A program made the position numbers and the translations under genes. A stretch of DNA of 64,000 nt from Rhodococcus sp. 14-2470-1b (GTDB lineage Bacteria > Actinomycetota > Actinomycetes > Mycobacteriales > Mycobacteriaceae): contig NZ_NPFY01000035.1 of NCBI RefSeq assembly GCF_002259415.1, positions 124,001 through 188,000 of the forward strand, written 5' to 3'. Below the pieces are notes generated by a model. The model saw nothing but the letters and a program-made list of their open reading frames with translations, was not told the DNA's origin and made no database searches. Below, one piece after another: positions 18,209 to 28,663 of the stretch. Within the stretch, counting starts at the first letter, position 1, and each line of letters begins with the position of its first letter.

Positions 18209-19420
18209 TCATCCCTCCAGCGCTGCGATGCCGGGAAGCTGCTTGCCTTCGAGGTACTCGAGGGATGCTCCGCCTCCGGTCGAGATGTGCGAGAAGCCGT
18301 CGTCGGACAGTCCGAGTGCACGGACGGCGGCTGCGGAGTCCCCGCCGCCGACGACACTGAACGCGCCCTTCTCGGTGGCACCGACGATTGCCTCGGCGAT
18401 TCCACGCGTTCCTGCGGAGAACTTCTCGAACTCGAAGACACCGGCTGGGCCGTTCCAGAAGATCGTCTTCGCGTTCGCGAGTACGGCGGTGAATCGGCTG
18501 ACGGACTCCGGTCCGATGTCCAGTCCCATCCAGCCGTCCGGGATCTCCGATGCGGCAACGGTCTCGGCTTCCGCGTCCTTGGAGAACGAGTCACCCACCA
18601 CGATGTCGACCGGCAGGTGGATGACGTCGCCGAATCGCTCGAGCAGGTCCTTGCAGACGTCGATCTGGTCTTCCTGCAGAAGCGAAGAACCGACCGAGTA
18701 GCCCTGTGCGGCAAGGAAAGTGAACGCCATTCCGCCGCCGATGACCAAGGTGTCGACCTTGGGTGCGAGCGCCTCGATGACACCCAACTTGTCCGAGACC
18801 TTCGACCCGCCGAGCACGACCGCGTACGGGCGTGCCGGATCCTCCGTCAACTTGGCCAGCACGTCGACCTCGGTGGCGACCAGACCACCTGCGTACGACG
18901 GGAGCAGCTTCGCCACGTCGTACACCGAAGCCTGCTTGCGGTGCACGACGCCGAAGCCGTCGGACACGAAAGCACCATCACCATCGGTGAGCGCGACCAA
19001 TTCGGCTGCCAGCTGAGCACGCTCGGCCTCGTCCTTGCTGGTCTCGCGCGGATCGAACCGGATGTTCTCCAGCAGCAGTACGTCGCCGTCGGTCAGCCCT
19101 TCGGCACGAGCCTGAGCATCTTGGCCGACGACGTCGCCCGCCAACTGAACGTGGCGACCGAGCAGTTCCCCGAGCTTCGACGCCACCGGCGCGAGCGAGT
19201 ACTTCGCCTCGGGCTTGCCGTCCGGCCGGCCGAGGTGCGCGGTGACGATGAGCTTCGCACCGGCGTCGAGCAGTGCGTTCAACGTCGGAAGCGACGCGAC
19301 GATGCGACCGGGATCGGTGATGACACCGTTCTCGATCGGCACGTTGAAGTCAGAGCGCACCAGAACCGGGCGACCCGACACACCGGCGTCGATCAGGTCC
19401 TGCAGAGTCTTGACTGCCAT
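18209..19420 (-). CDS. pgk: phosphoglycerate kinase
   Basis: Glycolytic kinase transferring phosphate between 1,3-bisphosphoglycerate and ADP. The 403-aa protein starts with the family motif VLVRSDFNVP near residue 20. It contains the nucleotide-domain stretch VLGGSKVSDKL and the hinge motif WNGPAGVFEFEKF, and ends in the glycine-rich VVGGGDSAAAV/STGGGASLEYLEG. It starts 4 nt after the gap stop and is followed 3 nt after its own stop by tpiA. Confidence 0.97.
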   Translation of the reverse strand: MAVKTLQDLIDAGVSGRPVLVRSDFNVPIENGVITDPGRIVASLPTLNALLDAGAKLIVTAHLGRPDGKPEAKYSLAPVASKLGELLGRHVQLAGDVVGQDAQARAEGLTDGDVLLLENIRFDPRETSKDEAERAQLAAELVALTDGDGAFVSDGFGVVHRKQASVYDVAKLLPSYAGGLVATEVDVLAKLTEDPARPYAVVLGGSKVSDKLGVIEALAPKVDTLVIGGGMAFTFLAAQGYSVGSSLLQEDQIDVCKDLLERFGDVIHLPVDIVVGDSFSKDAEAETVAASEIPDGWMGLDIGPESVSRFTAVLANAKTIFWNGPAGVFEFEKFSAGTRGIAEAIVGATEKGAFSVVGGGDSAAAVRALGLSDDGFSHISTGGGASLEYLEGKQLPGIAALEG

Positions 19421-19424
19421 GTGA

Positions 19425-20444
<1,020 letters not shown>

Positions 20445-20601
20445 TGTTCGCTCCTAAGTTGTTGAACCGATTGTCGTATTTCACGCATGGGGCAAGTCCC
20501 TACGTGCGTTTTCCACCCTAGTGTGCGCACTGCGTTCGCGCGCGCATCGCCCTCCACCTGCAGATATCCGAGCAGTCGCGTCGTCAGCTCTCGCCGGTGC
20601 C

Positions 20602-21585
20602 TCAGGCCTCGTCGAGTAATTCGGCGGTGACGGCGGACTCGGTGTCCGGAATGCCGGTGTCCTTCGCCTTTCGATCGGCCATGGACAGCAACCTGCGGAT
20701 ACGCCCGGCGACCGCATCCTTGGTCATCGGTGGGTCCGCGAGTTGGCCGAGTTCCTCCAGCGATGCCTGCCGATGCTGGACGCGCAGCGACCCGGCCGCG
20801 GCCAGATGATCCGGCACGTCGTCGCCGAGAATCTGCAGCGCTCGTTCGACCCGCGCCGCCGCGGCCACGGCTGCCCTCGCCGACCGGCGCAGGTTGGCAT
20901 CGTCGAAGTTGGCAAGCCGGTTGGCGGTGGCACGCACCTCACGACGCATGCGCCGTTCTTCCCAGACGAGCCTGGTGTCCTGCGCTCCCATCCGAGTGAG
21001 CAGCGCGCCGATGGCCTCTCCGTCGCGCACGACGACCCGGTCGGTGCCTCGTACTTCTCGTGCCTTGGCGACGACGCCGAGTCGGCGCGCCGCACCGACC
21101 AGCGCCAGCGCTGCCTCGGGCCCGGGGCAGCTGATCTCGAGCGCCGAGGACCTACCCGGCTCCGTCAGAGAACCGTGAGCCAGGAACGCCCCGCGCCACG
21201 CCGCTTCGGCGTCGCCGACCGTGCCGCCGACCACCTGGGCCGGCAGCCCTCGAACGGGACGACCACGCATGTCGAGAAGTCCGGTCTGGCGGGCGAGGGC
21301 CTCCCCGTCCTTGGCGACTCGGACGACGTACCGCGAACTCTTTCTCAGACCACCGGCGCTGAGAACGTGCACGTCGGACGCGTATCCGTACAGGTCCAGG
21401 ATCTCGCGGCGCAACCGGCGTGCCGTCGAACCGAGGTCGATTTCAGCCTCGACGACTACTCGTCCGGCAACGATGTGAAGCCCGCCGGCGAAACGCAGCA
21501 GCGCCGACACTTCGGCCCTCCTGCAGCTCACCTGGGTGACAGCCAGCCTGCTCAGCTCGTCCTTCACCTCAGCTGTCATGGCCAC
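20602..21585 (-). CDS. whiA: sporulation/division regulator-type DNA-binding protein WhiA
   Basis: WhiA combines an N-terminal LAGLIDADG-like fold with a C-terminal helix-turn-helix. In Streptomyces it activates sporulation and division genes with WhiB; in non-sporulating actinobacteria its role is less clear. The 327-aa protein matches mycobacterial WhiA nearly throughout, including FLAHGSLTEPGRSSALE near residue 145 and the HTH segment LADPPMTKDAVAGRIRRLL near 285. GTG 21585 gives the conserved MAMTAEVKDELSRL start and overlaps the yvcK 3' end by 10 nt. It is the last gene of uvrC-rapZ-yvcK-whiA. Confidence 0.96.
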   Translation of the reverse strand: MAMTAEVKDELSRLAVTQVSCRRAEVSALLRFAGGLHIVAGRVVVEAEIDLGSTARRLRREILDLYGYASDVHVLSAGGLRKSSRYVVRVAKDGEALARQTGLLDMRGRPVRGLPAQVVGGTVGDAEAAWRGAFLAHGSLTEPGRSSALEISCPGPEAALALVGAARRLGVVAKAREVRGTDRVVVRDGEAIGALLTRMGAQDTRLVWEERRMRREVRATANRLANFDDANLRRSARAAVAAAARVERALQILGDDVPDHLAAAGSLRVQHRQASLEELGQLADPPMTKDAVAGRIRRLLSMADRKAKDTGIPDTESAVTAELLDEA

Positions 21586-22574
21586 GAAGTGATCCCCTCT
21601 CTGCGCGGCCCGTCGGACGCGTCGTTCTCCTGCGAGGAGACGATGCTACCGAGTGCCGCAGCCAACTTTCCGAAATGATGTGCGTGGGTGCCCGGTTCCG
21701 CGACGTCCACGTAGACGACGTCTGCTCCCAACCGTGCTGCCGCTCGGGCGAGATGTTCGCGTTCGCCACCGACCGGTACGAACGCGGAGTCGACGACGAT
21801 GTGGTCGACCCTGAAATCCGGTGCGTGCTGGGACAGTACGTGCAAGTGCCGCTCGGCGGAGAATCCGGTCGTCTCCCCCAATTCCGGTGCCAGATTGAGT
21901 ACGAGCACCTTGACCGCGGACGACCGCGCCAATGCGTCCAGCAGATCCGGGACGAGTACGTGGGGAATCACACTGGAGAACCACGAGCCCGGTCCCAGTA
22001 CGACCAGATCGGCCTCGTCGATCGCGTGGACGGCTTCCGGGGTCGCGGGCGGATCCGATGGCAGTAGTCGCACGCGCCGTACCTTGCCCGGTGTCGTCGC
22101 GACGGCGACCTGTCCGCGGATGACACGCGAGACCCGTGGATCGTCTTCCAACCCCGAGACGTCGGCCTCGATGTCCAGCGGGATCGGAGCCATCGGCACG
22201 ACGCGGCCCTCGATTCCGAGCAGGCGTGCTGCTTCGTCCAACGCGAGCACCGTGTCGCCGAGGACCTTTGTCAGGCCCGCGAGGATCAGGTTCCCGACGG
22301 AATGGCCCGCGAGCGCACCCGATCCGCCGAACCGATGCTGCATGACATCTGCCCACATGCGCGTGCGTGGTTCCTCCGACGACAGCGCTGCCAACGCCAT
22401 ACGGAGGTCACCCGGCGGAACCAGCCCGAGCTCCGCGCGGAGCCGACCCGATGACCCTCCGTCGTCCGCGACGGTCACGATTGCCGTCACGTGGGATGCG
22501 AGCCTCCGAGCCGCACTGAGGGTTGCATACAGGCCGTGTCCGCCGCCGAGGGCAACGACTTTCATGTCGCTCAT
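21576..22574 (-). CDS. yvcK: YvcK/CofD-like uridine diphosphate-binding protein
   Basis: Member of the YvcK (GlmR/CuvA) family, related to CofD. Relatives bind UDP-sugars and help route carbon to the cell wall. The 332-aa protein begins with the glycine-rich VVALGGGHGLYATLSAARRL (GGGHG at residues 10-14) followed by TVADDGGSSGRLR, the family signature. ATG 22574 overlaps the rapZ stop as ATGA; a second in-frame ATG lies three codons later. The gene overlaps whiA. The rapZ-yvcK-whiA order is very widely conserved in Gram-positive bacteria. Confidence 0.93.
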   Translation of the reverse strand: MSDMKVVALGGGHGLYATLSAARRLASHVTAIVTVADDGGSSGRLRAELGLVPPGDLRMALAALSSEEPRTRMWADVMQHRFGGSGALAGHSVGNLILAGLTKVLGDTVLALDEAARLLGIEGRVVPMAPIPLDIEADVSGLEDDPRVSRVIRGQVAVATTPGKVRRVRLLPSDPPATPEAVHAIDEADLVVLGPGSWFSSVIPHVLVPDLLDALARSSAVKVLVLNLAPELGETTGFSAERHLHVLSQHAPDFRVDHIVVDSAFVPVGGEREHLARAAARLGADVVYVDVAEPGTHAHHFGKLAAALGSIVSSQENDASDGPRREGITSWP

Positions 22575-23578
22575 TCGCGGCCCGCGTCTCGGTGCAACAC
22601 CCGCACCGACAAGTCGTTCTCTCGCGCCAACATGTCTGCCAGCGCTTCTGTCATTGCCACACTTCGATGCTTGCCACCCGTACACCCGACCGCGACGGTC
22701 ATGTAGCTCTTGCCCTCCCTGCGATACCCGTCGACGGTCAACTGCAACAAGTGCCGAAAGGTCTGCAGATAGTCTTGGGCACCGTCTTGACCCAGGACGT
22801 AATCACGCACTGCAGGCTCTTTGCCAGTATGTTCGCGTAGCTCCGGGACCCAGTGCGGATTCGGTAGAAATCTCACGTCGCACACGAGATCGGAATCGAT
22901 CGGCAGACCGTACTTGAAGCCGAAGGACTGGACGGTCACACCGATCACCGCGATGTCGGTTCCTCCGAACGAGGCCTCCACTCGGCGACGCAATTGATGC
23001 ACCGAGAGCGACGTCGTGTCCACGACCACGTCCGCGACGGATTTCACCTCGGCGAGCCGGGCACGTTCGGCGTGTATCCCCTCGGACAAGGTGCCGTCCT
23101 GGCCGTCGTTCTGCAGTGGGTGGCTTCGACGGTTGGACTCGAATCGTTGAATCAGCACAGCATCCGCAGCTTCCAGGAACAGGACTCGATTCCGAATCCC
23201 CCGCGAGTTCAGTTCACGGACGACCCATCCGAGATCACCGGTGAACAGGCGACTACGGACGTCCATGACCAACGCGAGGCGTTCGAGCGGAGGTTCCGAC
23301 TCGAGCGCCACGTCGATCATCTTCGAAATCAGCTCGGGTGGCAGATTGTCCGCCACGTACCACCCCAGGTCCTCCAGCACCTTCGCGGCCGTGCGCAGAC
23401 CCGCACCGGACAGACCGGTCACGAGCGCAACCTCGAAGGAGTGAACTGCGGTCGCTTGAACCGCGGTCGCCTGAACTGCGGTCGCTCGAACCGCACGCAC
23501 GTCCTGAACGGCATCTACGTCTCGAACCGGATCGTTCACCTGAACTTCGTCGTCCTGCCGAACATCCGGTTCGCTCAC
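22571..23578 (-). CDS. rapZ: RapZ/YvcJ-family nucleotide-binding protein with repeat-bearing N-terminal extension
   Basis: RapZ proteins are P-loop proteins; the E. coli member steers GlmZ small-RNA decay, and the Bacillus YvcJ role is unclear. The 335-aa product is longer than usual (about 290 aa). Residues 1-46 are a low-complexity Asp/Val/Ala extension including repeated TAVQA. The core then begins SFEVALVTG. The Walker A region reads GLSGAGLRTAAK (residues 55-66), with leucine where lysine or arginine is expected. The rest (WYVADNLPPELI, the later FGFKYGLPIDSDLVCDVRFL, VGCTGGKHRSV) is fully conserved. GTG 23578 overlaps the uvrC stop as GTGA, supporting the long start. Confidence 0.9.
   Translation of the reverse strand: MSEPDVRQDDEVQVNDPVRDVDAVQDVRAVRATAVQATAVQATAVHSFEVALVTGLSGAGLRTAAKVLEDLGWYVADNLPPELISKMIDVALESEPPLERLALVMDVRSRLFTGDLGWVVRELNSRGIRNRVLFLEAADAVLIQRFESNRRSHPLQNDGQDGTLSEGIHAERARLAEVKSVADVVVDTTSLSVHQLRRRVEASFGGTDIAVIGVTVQSFGFKYGLPIDSDLVCDVRFLPNPHWVPELREHTGKEPAVRDYVLGQDGAQDYLQTFRHLLQLTVDGYRREGKSYMTVAVGCTGGKHRSVAMTEALADMLARENDLSVRVLHRDAGRE
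23443..23496 (-). repeat. 15-bp tandem repeat in the rapZ 5' coding region
   Basis: About 3.6 copies of a 15-bp unit (plus strand GAACTGCGGTCGCTT and close variants) begin at 23443, 23458, 23473 and 23488. They encode repeated TAVQA in frame. Confidence 0.85.
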
Positions 23579-25701
23579 GTCACAACCTGCCCTGTCGAAG
23601 TCGTTTCCTCCAGATCTTCCCCCACCGGCGCCGCCGATGCCGACATATCGCCCTCGACCTCGGTCGACGACACGTCGTCGACAGCTCCCCCTGTCTGGTC
23701 GACTCTCGTCTCGGCCGCACCCGCTCCCAGCGCGTCCAGAACCGCCCTGGCGGTGGTGGCTCCGATTCCCGGGACCTCGACGATGTCCTCCACCGTCGCC
23801 TGTTTGAGTTTCGCGACGGATCCGAAGTGCGTCACCAACGCTGTCCGCCTGGTCTCGCCGAGACCTTTCACGGAGTCGAGGGCCGACGCGGTCATCCTTC
23901 TGGAGCGCTTGCTGCGGTGGAACGTGATGGCGAACCGGTGTGCTTCGTCTCGAACCCGCTGGAGCAGGTACAGCGACTCGCTGGTTCGAGGAAGGATAAC
24001 CGGGTCCGATTCGCCGGGAACCCACACTTCCTCCAGTCGCTTCGCGAGGCCGACCACCGCGACGTCGGTCACACCCAACTCGTCGAGTACCTCGGACGCG
24101 GCAGCGACCTGCGGCGCTCCACCGTCGACGACGAACAGGTTGGGCGGATACGCGAATCGTCGTGGACGCCCGGTCTGAGGATCCAATGCGGCCTCCGGCG
24201 ACAGGTCGCCGCCGGACTCGTTTCCCGAGGCGTCGGAGCTATGGCGTAGAAAGCGTCGCCGAGTGACCTCGGCGATGCTCGCGACGTCGTCGGAATGCCC
24301 GTCTCCTGCGGCTTCCTTGATCGCGTAGTGCCGGTAATCACTCTTGCGCGGCAAACCGTCCTCGAACACGACGAGCGACGCGACGACATCAGTGCCCTGG
24401 ACGTGCGAGATATCGATGCACTCGATGCGCAGCGGCGCGGAATCCAGATCCAGAGCCTCCTGAATTCCCTGCAGCGCAGCAGATCTCGATGTGAAATCAC
24501 CAGCTCGCTTCAGCTTGTGCTGTTGCAGAGCTTCTTTCGCGTTTCGTTCGACGGTTTCGGCGAGCGCCTTCTTGTCTCCGCGCTGCGGAACCCTCAACTG
24601 CACGTTCGATCCGCGCAGTTCGCTGAGCCACTGCTGCACCTCGTCCGCGTTGCCCGGTAGTACCGGAACGAGCACTTCCTTCGGCACCGCGTTGGCTCCC
24701 GCGTCGTCGACGCCGGGAGTGCGTGAGGACAACGCTGCTTCCTGACCGTAGAACTGGGTGAGAAACTGCTCGACCAGAGCCGGAAGGTCGGACTGATCGT
24801 CCGCCACCGTCTCGATGACCTCACCAGCCTTCTCCACGACCCATCCGCGCTGTCCGCGAACCCGGCCGCCACGCACGTGGAAGACCTGCACTGCAGCCTC
24901 CAGCGGGTCGGTCGCGAAGGCCACCAGGTCTGCGTCGGTTCCGTCACCGAGCACCACGGCCTGCTTCTCCAGCGCACGCTTCAATGCGCCCACGTCGTCG
25001 CGGAGGCGGGCCGCGGATTCGAAGTCCAGGTTCTCCGAAGCGTCCTGCATCTTCTTCTCGAGCTGCCGAACGAGCTTGTCCGTCTTGCCGGACAGGAAGT
25101 CGCAGAAGTCCTCGACGGTGCGGCGATGCTCGTCGGCCGACACTCGTCCTGTGCACGGCGCGGAACACTTGTCGATGTAGCCGAGCAGACACGGACGGCC
25201 GATCTGCTTGTGCCGTTTGAGGACTCCTGCCGAACACGTACGGGCCGGGAACACACGCAACAACAGATCGAGAGTCTCGCGAATCGCCCACGCGTGTGCG
25301 TAGGGACCGAAGTATCGAACGCCCTTACGCCTGGGCCCGCGGTAGACGAACAACCGCGGGTACTCCTCGTTCATCGTGACTGCGAGCATCGGGTAGCTTT
25401 TGTCGTCGCGGTACCGGACGTTGAATCGAGGATCGAACTCCTTGATCCAGTTGTACTCGAGCTGCAGCGCCTCGACCTCGGTCGTGACCACGGTCCATTC
25501 GACGGATGCCGCCGTGGTGACCATCTGACGAGTGCGCGGATGCAGGGACGCGACGTCCGCGAAGTACGAATTGAGGCGGCTTCGAAGGCTTTTGGCCTTG
25601 CCTACGTAGATCACGCGTCCGTGAGGATCACGAAATTTGTACACGCCGGGCTCCACCGGGATGGTTCCGGTAGCCGGGCGATATGTAGCTGGGTCGGACA
25701 C
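23575..25701 (-). CDS. uvrC: excinuclease ABC subunit C
   Basis: Dual-incision nuclease of nucleotide excision repair. The 708-aa protein has an N-terminal GIY-YIG domain (PGVYKF...VIYVGKAKSLRSRL, residues 15-95) and a cysteine cluster (ARTCSAGV, RPCLLGYIDKCSAPC). A UVR domain lies near 205-240, followed by the RNase H-like second nuclease domain (ECIDISHVQGTDVVASLVVF) and paired helix-hairpin-helix motifs near 600-660. The last 45 residues are an acidic, Ser/Thr-rich tail longer than in M. tuberculosis. GTG 25701 (MSDPATYRPATG) was chosen because a TAACCT box lies 7 nt upstream; GTG 25725 is possible. Confidence 0.95.
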   Translation of the reverse strand: MSDPATYRPATGTIPVEPGVYKFRDPHGRVIYVGKAKSLRSRLNSYFADVASLHPRTRQMVTTAASVEWTVVTTEVEALQLEYNWIKEFDPRFNVRYRDDKSYPMLAVTMNEEYPRLFVYRGPRRKGVRYFGPYAHAWAIRETLDLLLRVFPARTCSAGVLKRHKQIGRPCLLGYIDKCSAPCTGRVSADEHRRTVEDFCDFLSGKTDKLVRQLEKKMQDASENLDFESAARLRDDVGALKRALEKQAVVLGDGTDADLVAFATDPLEAAVQVFHVRGGRVRGQRGWVVEKAGEVIETVADDQSDLPALVEQFLTQFYGQEAALSSRTPGVDDAGANAVPKEVLVPVLPGNADEVQQWLSELRGSNVQLRVPQRGDKKALAETVERNAKEALQQHKLKRAGDFTSRSAALQGIQEALDLDSAPLRIECIDISHVQGTDVVASLVVFEDGLPRKSDYRHYAIKEAAGDGHSDDVASIAEVTRRRFLRHSSDASGNESGGDLSPEAALDPQTGRPRRFAYPPNLFVVDGGAPQVAAASEVLDELGVTDVAVVGLAKRLEEVWVPGESDPVILPRTSESLYLLQRVRDEAHRFAITFHRSKRSRRMTASALDSVKGLGETRRTALVTHFGSVAKLKQATVEDIVEVPGIGATTARAVLDALGAGAAETRVDQTGGAVDDVSSTEVEGDMSASAAPVGEDLEETTSTGQVVT

Positions 25702-25708
25702 GGTGTCC

Positions 25709-25714
25709 AGGTTA
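25709..25714 (-). promoter_or_regulatory. -10 box for leaderless uvrC mRNA
   Basis: Minus-strand TAACCT lies 7 nt before GTG 25701 with no Shine-Dalgarno, so the uvrC-whiA group likely has its own promoter inside the gap after the rib cluster. Confidence 0.5.
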
Positions 25715-25742
25715 GCCGCAGCCACCGACCGGCTTCGGCGAG

Positions 25743-26198
25743 CTAGCGGTCCGAGCCCGCATACTTCGCTTCCAGGCTGCGAAAGGACCGGACCGCGGCG
25801 ACCGCGTGATCCCGATCGTTCGACTGGATGGCCATCACCGGAATGAACTCGTCATCCGGAATGTCCACGCGCGCCCACATGGCCCCGTCCGGGAACGACA
25901 GACCTCGAACCAGGTCCCATTCGATGAGGCGCTCGGACAGGATGTTCCTGACCGCAACGCCCTTCTTGCCGACCCGCACGCGTGGTCGCGTCAACAGCAG
26001 TGCGATACCCGCCAACAGCACACCGATTCCGGCCAACGCCAGTTGATCGGCAGTACGGAAATACACCCCGGTGGGCGAGACCCGCAGCAGAATCGCGACG
26101 GTCGTGTGCGCCACTACCAGCAGTACAGCGGCGGCGATCGCGTAGCGTGCGGACTTCTTGGACCGGACCTCGAGATCCCAGTCTGCGTTCTCCGTCAT
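25743..26198 (-). CDS. PH-like domain membrane protein of the rib operon (Rv1417-like)
   Basis: A 151-aa protein with two hydrophobic segments (about residues 16-37 and 48-66) followed by a soluble region resembling bacterial PH-like domains (VRVGKKGVAVRNILSERLIEWDLVRGLSFPDGAMWARV). ATG 26198 overlaps the ribH stop as ATGA, so its translation is coupled to lumazine synthase. The same arrangement occurs in mycobacteria (Rv1417 after ribH). The role is unknown; a direct part in riboflavin synthesis is not implied by any visible motif. Confidence 0.85.
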   Translation of the reverse strand: MTENADWDLEVRSKKSARYAIAAAVLLVVAHTTVAILLRVSPTGVYFRTADQLALAGIGVLLAGIALLLTRPRVRVGKKGVAVRNILSERLIEWDLVRGLSFPDGAMWARVDIPDDEFIPVMAIQSNDRDHAVAAVRSFRSLEAKYAGSDR

Positions 26199-26688
26199 CG
26201 GAATTCCTGGTTCGTCCACGGTTGCCGCAGATGCTTGAGGGTCAACGCGGTGTCGATCGCCGCCGCCGCAGCCTGACCGCCCTTGTCCTCCTTCGAACCG
26301 GGAAGACCGGACCGATCGAGAGCCTGCTGCTCGTCGTCCGTCGTCAGCACGCCATTGGTCACAGGCGTGCTCTCGTCGAGCGACACTCGCGTCAGACCGG
26401 CCGTGACGGCGTCGCACACGTACTCGAAATGCGGAGTACCGCCTCTGATCACGACACCGAGGGCGATCACGGCATCGTGGTCGCGGGCCAAGGTCTGCGC
26501 GACGACCGGAAGCTCGATCGCGCCCGCCACACGAACAACAGTGACCTCTGTGACGCCGGCTTCCTCGACCTTCTTGCGTGCGCCGTCGAGCAGAGCATCG
26601 GAGATGGTGCGGTGCCACTGACCCGCGACGATGGCGACCTTCAGGTCACTCGCGCCCTCGAGTTGTAGCTGCGGTTCGCCTTCCCCGC

Positions 26689-26692
<4 letters not shown>
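26195..26692 (-). CDS. ribH: 6,7-dimethyl-8-ribityllumazine synthase
   Basis: Condenses the ribityl-pyrimidine intermediate with 3,4-dihydroxy-2-butanone-4-phosphate. The 165-aa protein has the typical VAGQWHRTISDALLDGA start, GAIELPVVAQTLA near residue 58 and the substrate loop GVVIRGGTPHFEYVCD with the catalytic histidine. ATG 26692 overlaps the ribBA stop as ATGA. An SKEDKGGQAAAAA helix lies near the end, as in other lumazine synthases. Confidence 0.96.
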
Positions 26693-27942
<1,250 letters not shown>

Positions 27943-28023
27943 GTCCTACGCTCCATACGTCTTGTTCACACCCCAGACGAATTCAGGCATGAATACTTCT
28001 TCAACAGTAACTTTCCGGCATTC

Positions 28024-28638
28024 CTACTCCGCGGCGAGGGTCTGCAGCCGTTCGACGTATTTGGCGATCACGTCGACCTCGAGGTTCACCGGCGTCCCGA
28101 CGTCCGAACTGCCGAGCGTGGTCAGGTCGAGCGTCGTCGGAATGAGCGAGATCTCGAACCAGTGCCCTCCGTCGTCGTCGCGACCCAGCGCGGAGACCGT
28201 CAGAGACACTCCGTCGACCGTGATGGAGCCCTTTTCGACGACGTAACGCGCGACCGAGGTGGGCATCGCGATCCGAACGACCGTCCAATTGTCCGAAGGA
28301 GATCGGTTCACGACCGTTCCGGTGCCGTCGACATGCCCCTGAACAAGGTGACCACCCAGCCTGCTGTTGAGCGCTGCCGCACGTTCGAGGTTGACCCGGC
28401 TGCCCACCTCCAAGCGCTGCAAGCTGGACCGATTCAACGTCTCCTGCATGACATCGGCCGTGAACGCGCCGTCGGCCAGCACATCGACGACCGTCAGGCA
28501 CACACCGTTGACGGCGATCGAGTCGCCGTGCCCTGCATCCGACGTGACGAGCGGACCCTTCACTGTGAAGCGGGCTGCATCGGTCAGATCGTCCTTGCCG
28601 ACGATCTCCCCGAGTTCCTCGACTATTCCGGTGAACAT
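28024..28638 (-). CDS. ribE: riboflavin synthase alpha chain
   Basis: Dismutates two lumazines to riboflavin. The 204-aa protein begins with the invariant MFTGIVEELGEI and shows two lumazine-binding repeats of about 95 residues, each with a NGVCLTV/DGVSLTV motif. ATG 28638 is preceded by GGAG at 5 nt. It follows ribD by 25 nt. In M. tuberculosis lprG and the P55 efflux gene lie between these two; here nothing does. Confidence 0.95.
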   Translation of the reverse strand: MFTGIVEELGEIVGKDDLTDAARFTVKGPLVTSDAGHGDSIAVNGVCLTVVDVLADGAFTADVMQETLNRSSLQRLEVGSRVNLERAAALNSRLGGHLVQGHVDGTGTVVNRSPSDNWTVVRIAMPTSVARYVVEKGSITVDGVSLTVSALGRDDDGGHWFEISLIPTTLDLTTLGSSDVGTPVNLEVDVIAKYVERLQTLAAE

Positions 28639-28663
28639 TGGATCTCCACTCTCTTGTTTCCGG

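Noticed and set aside
27943..28023. FMN riboswitch in the rib cluster
   Set aside because: The gap is only 81 nt and lacks the conserved RFN stems. The genes are also coupled with an upstream operon.
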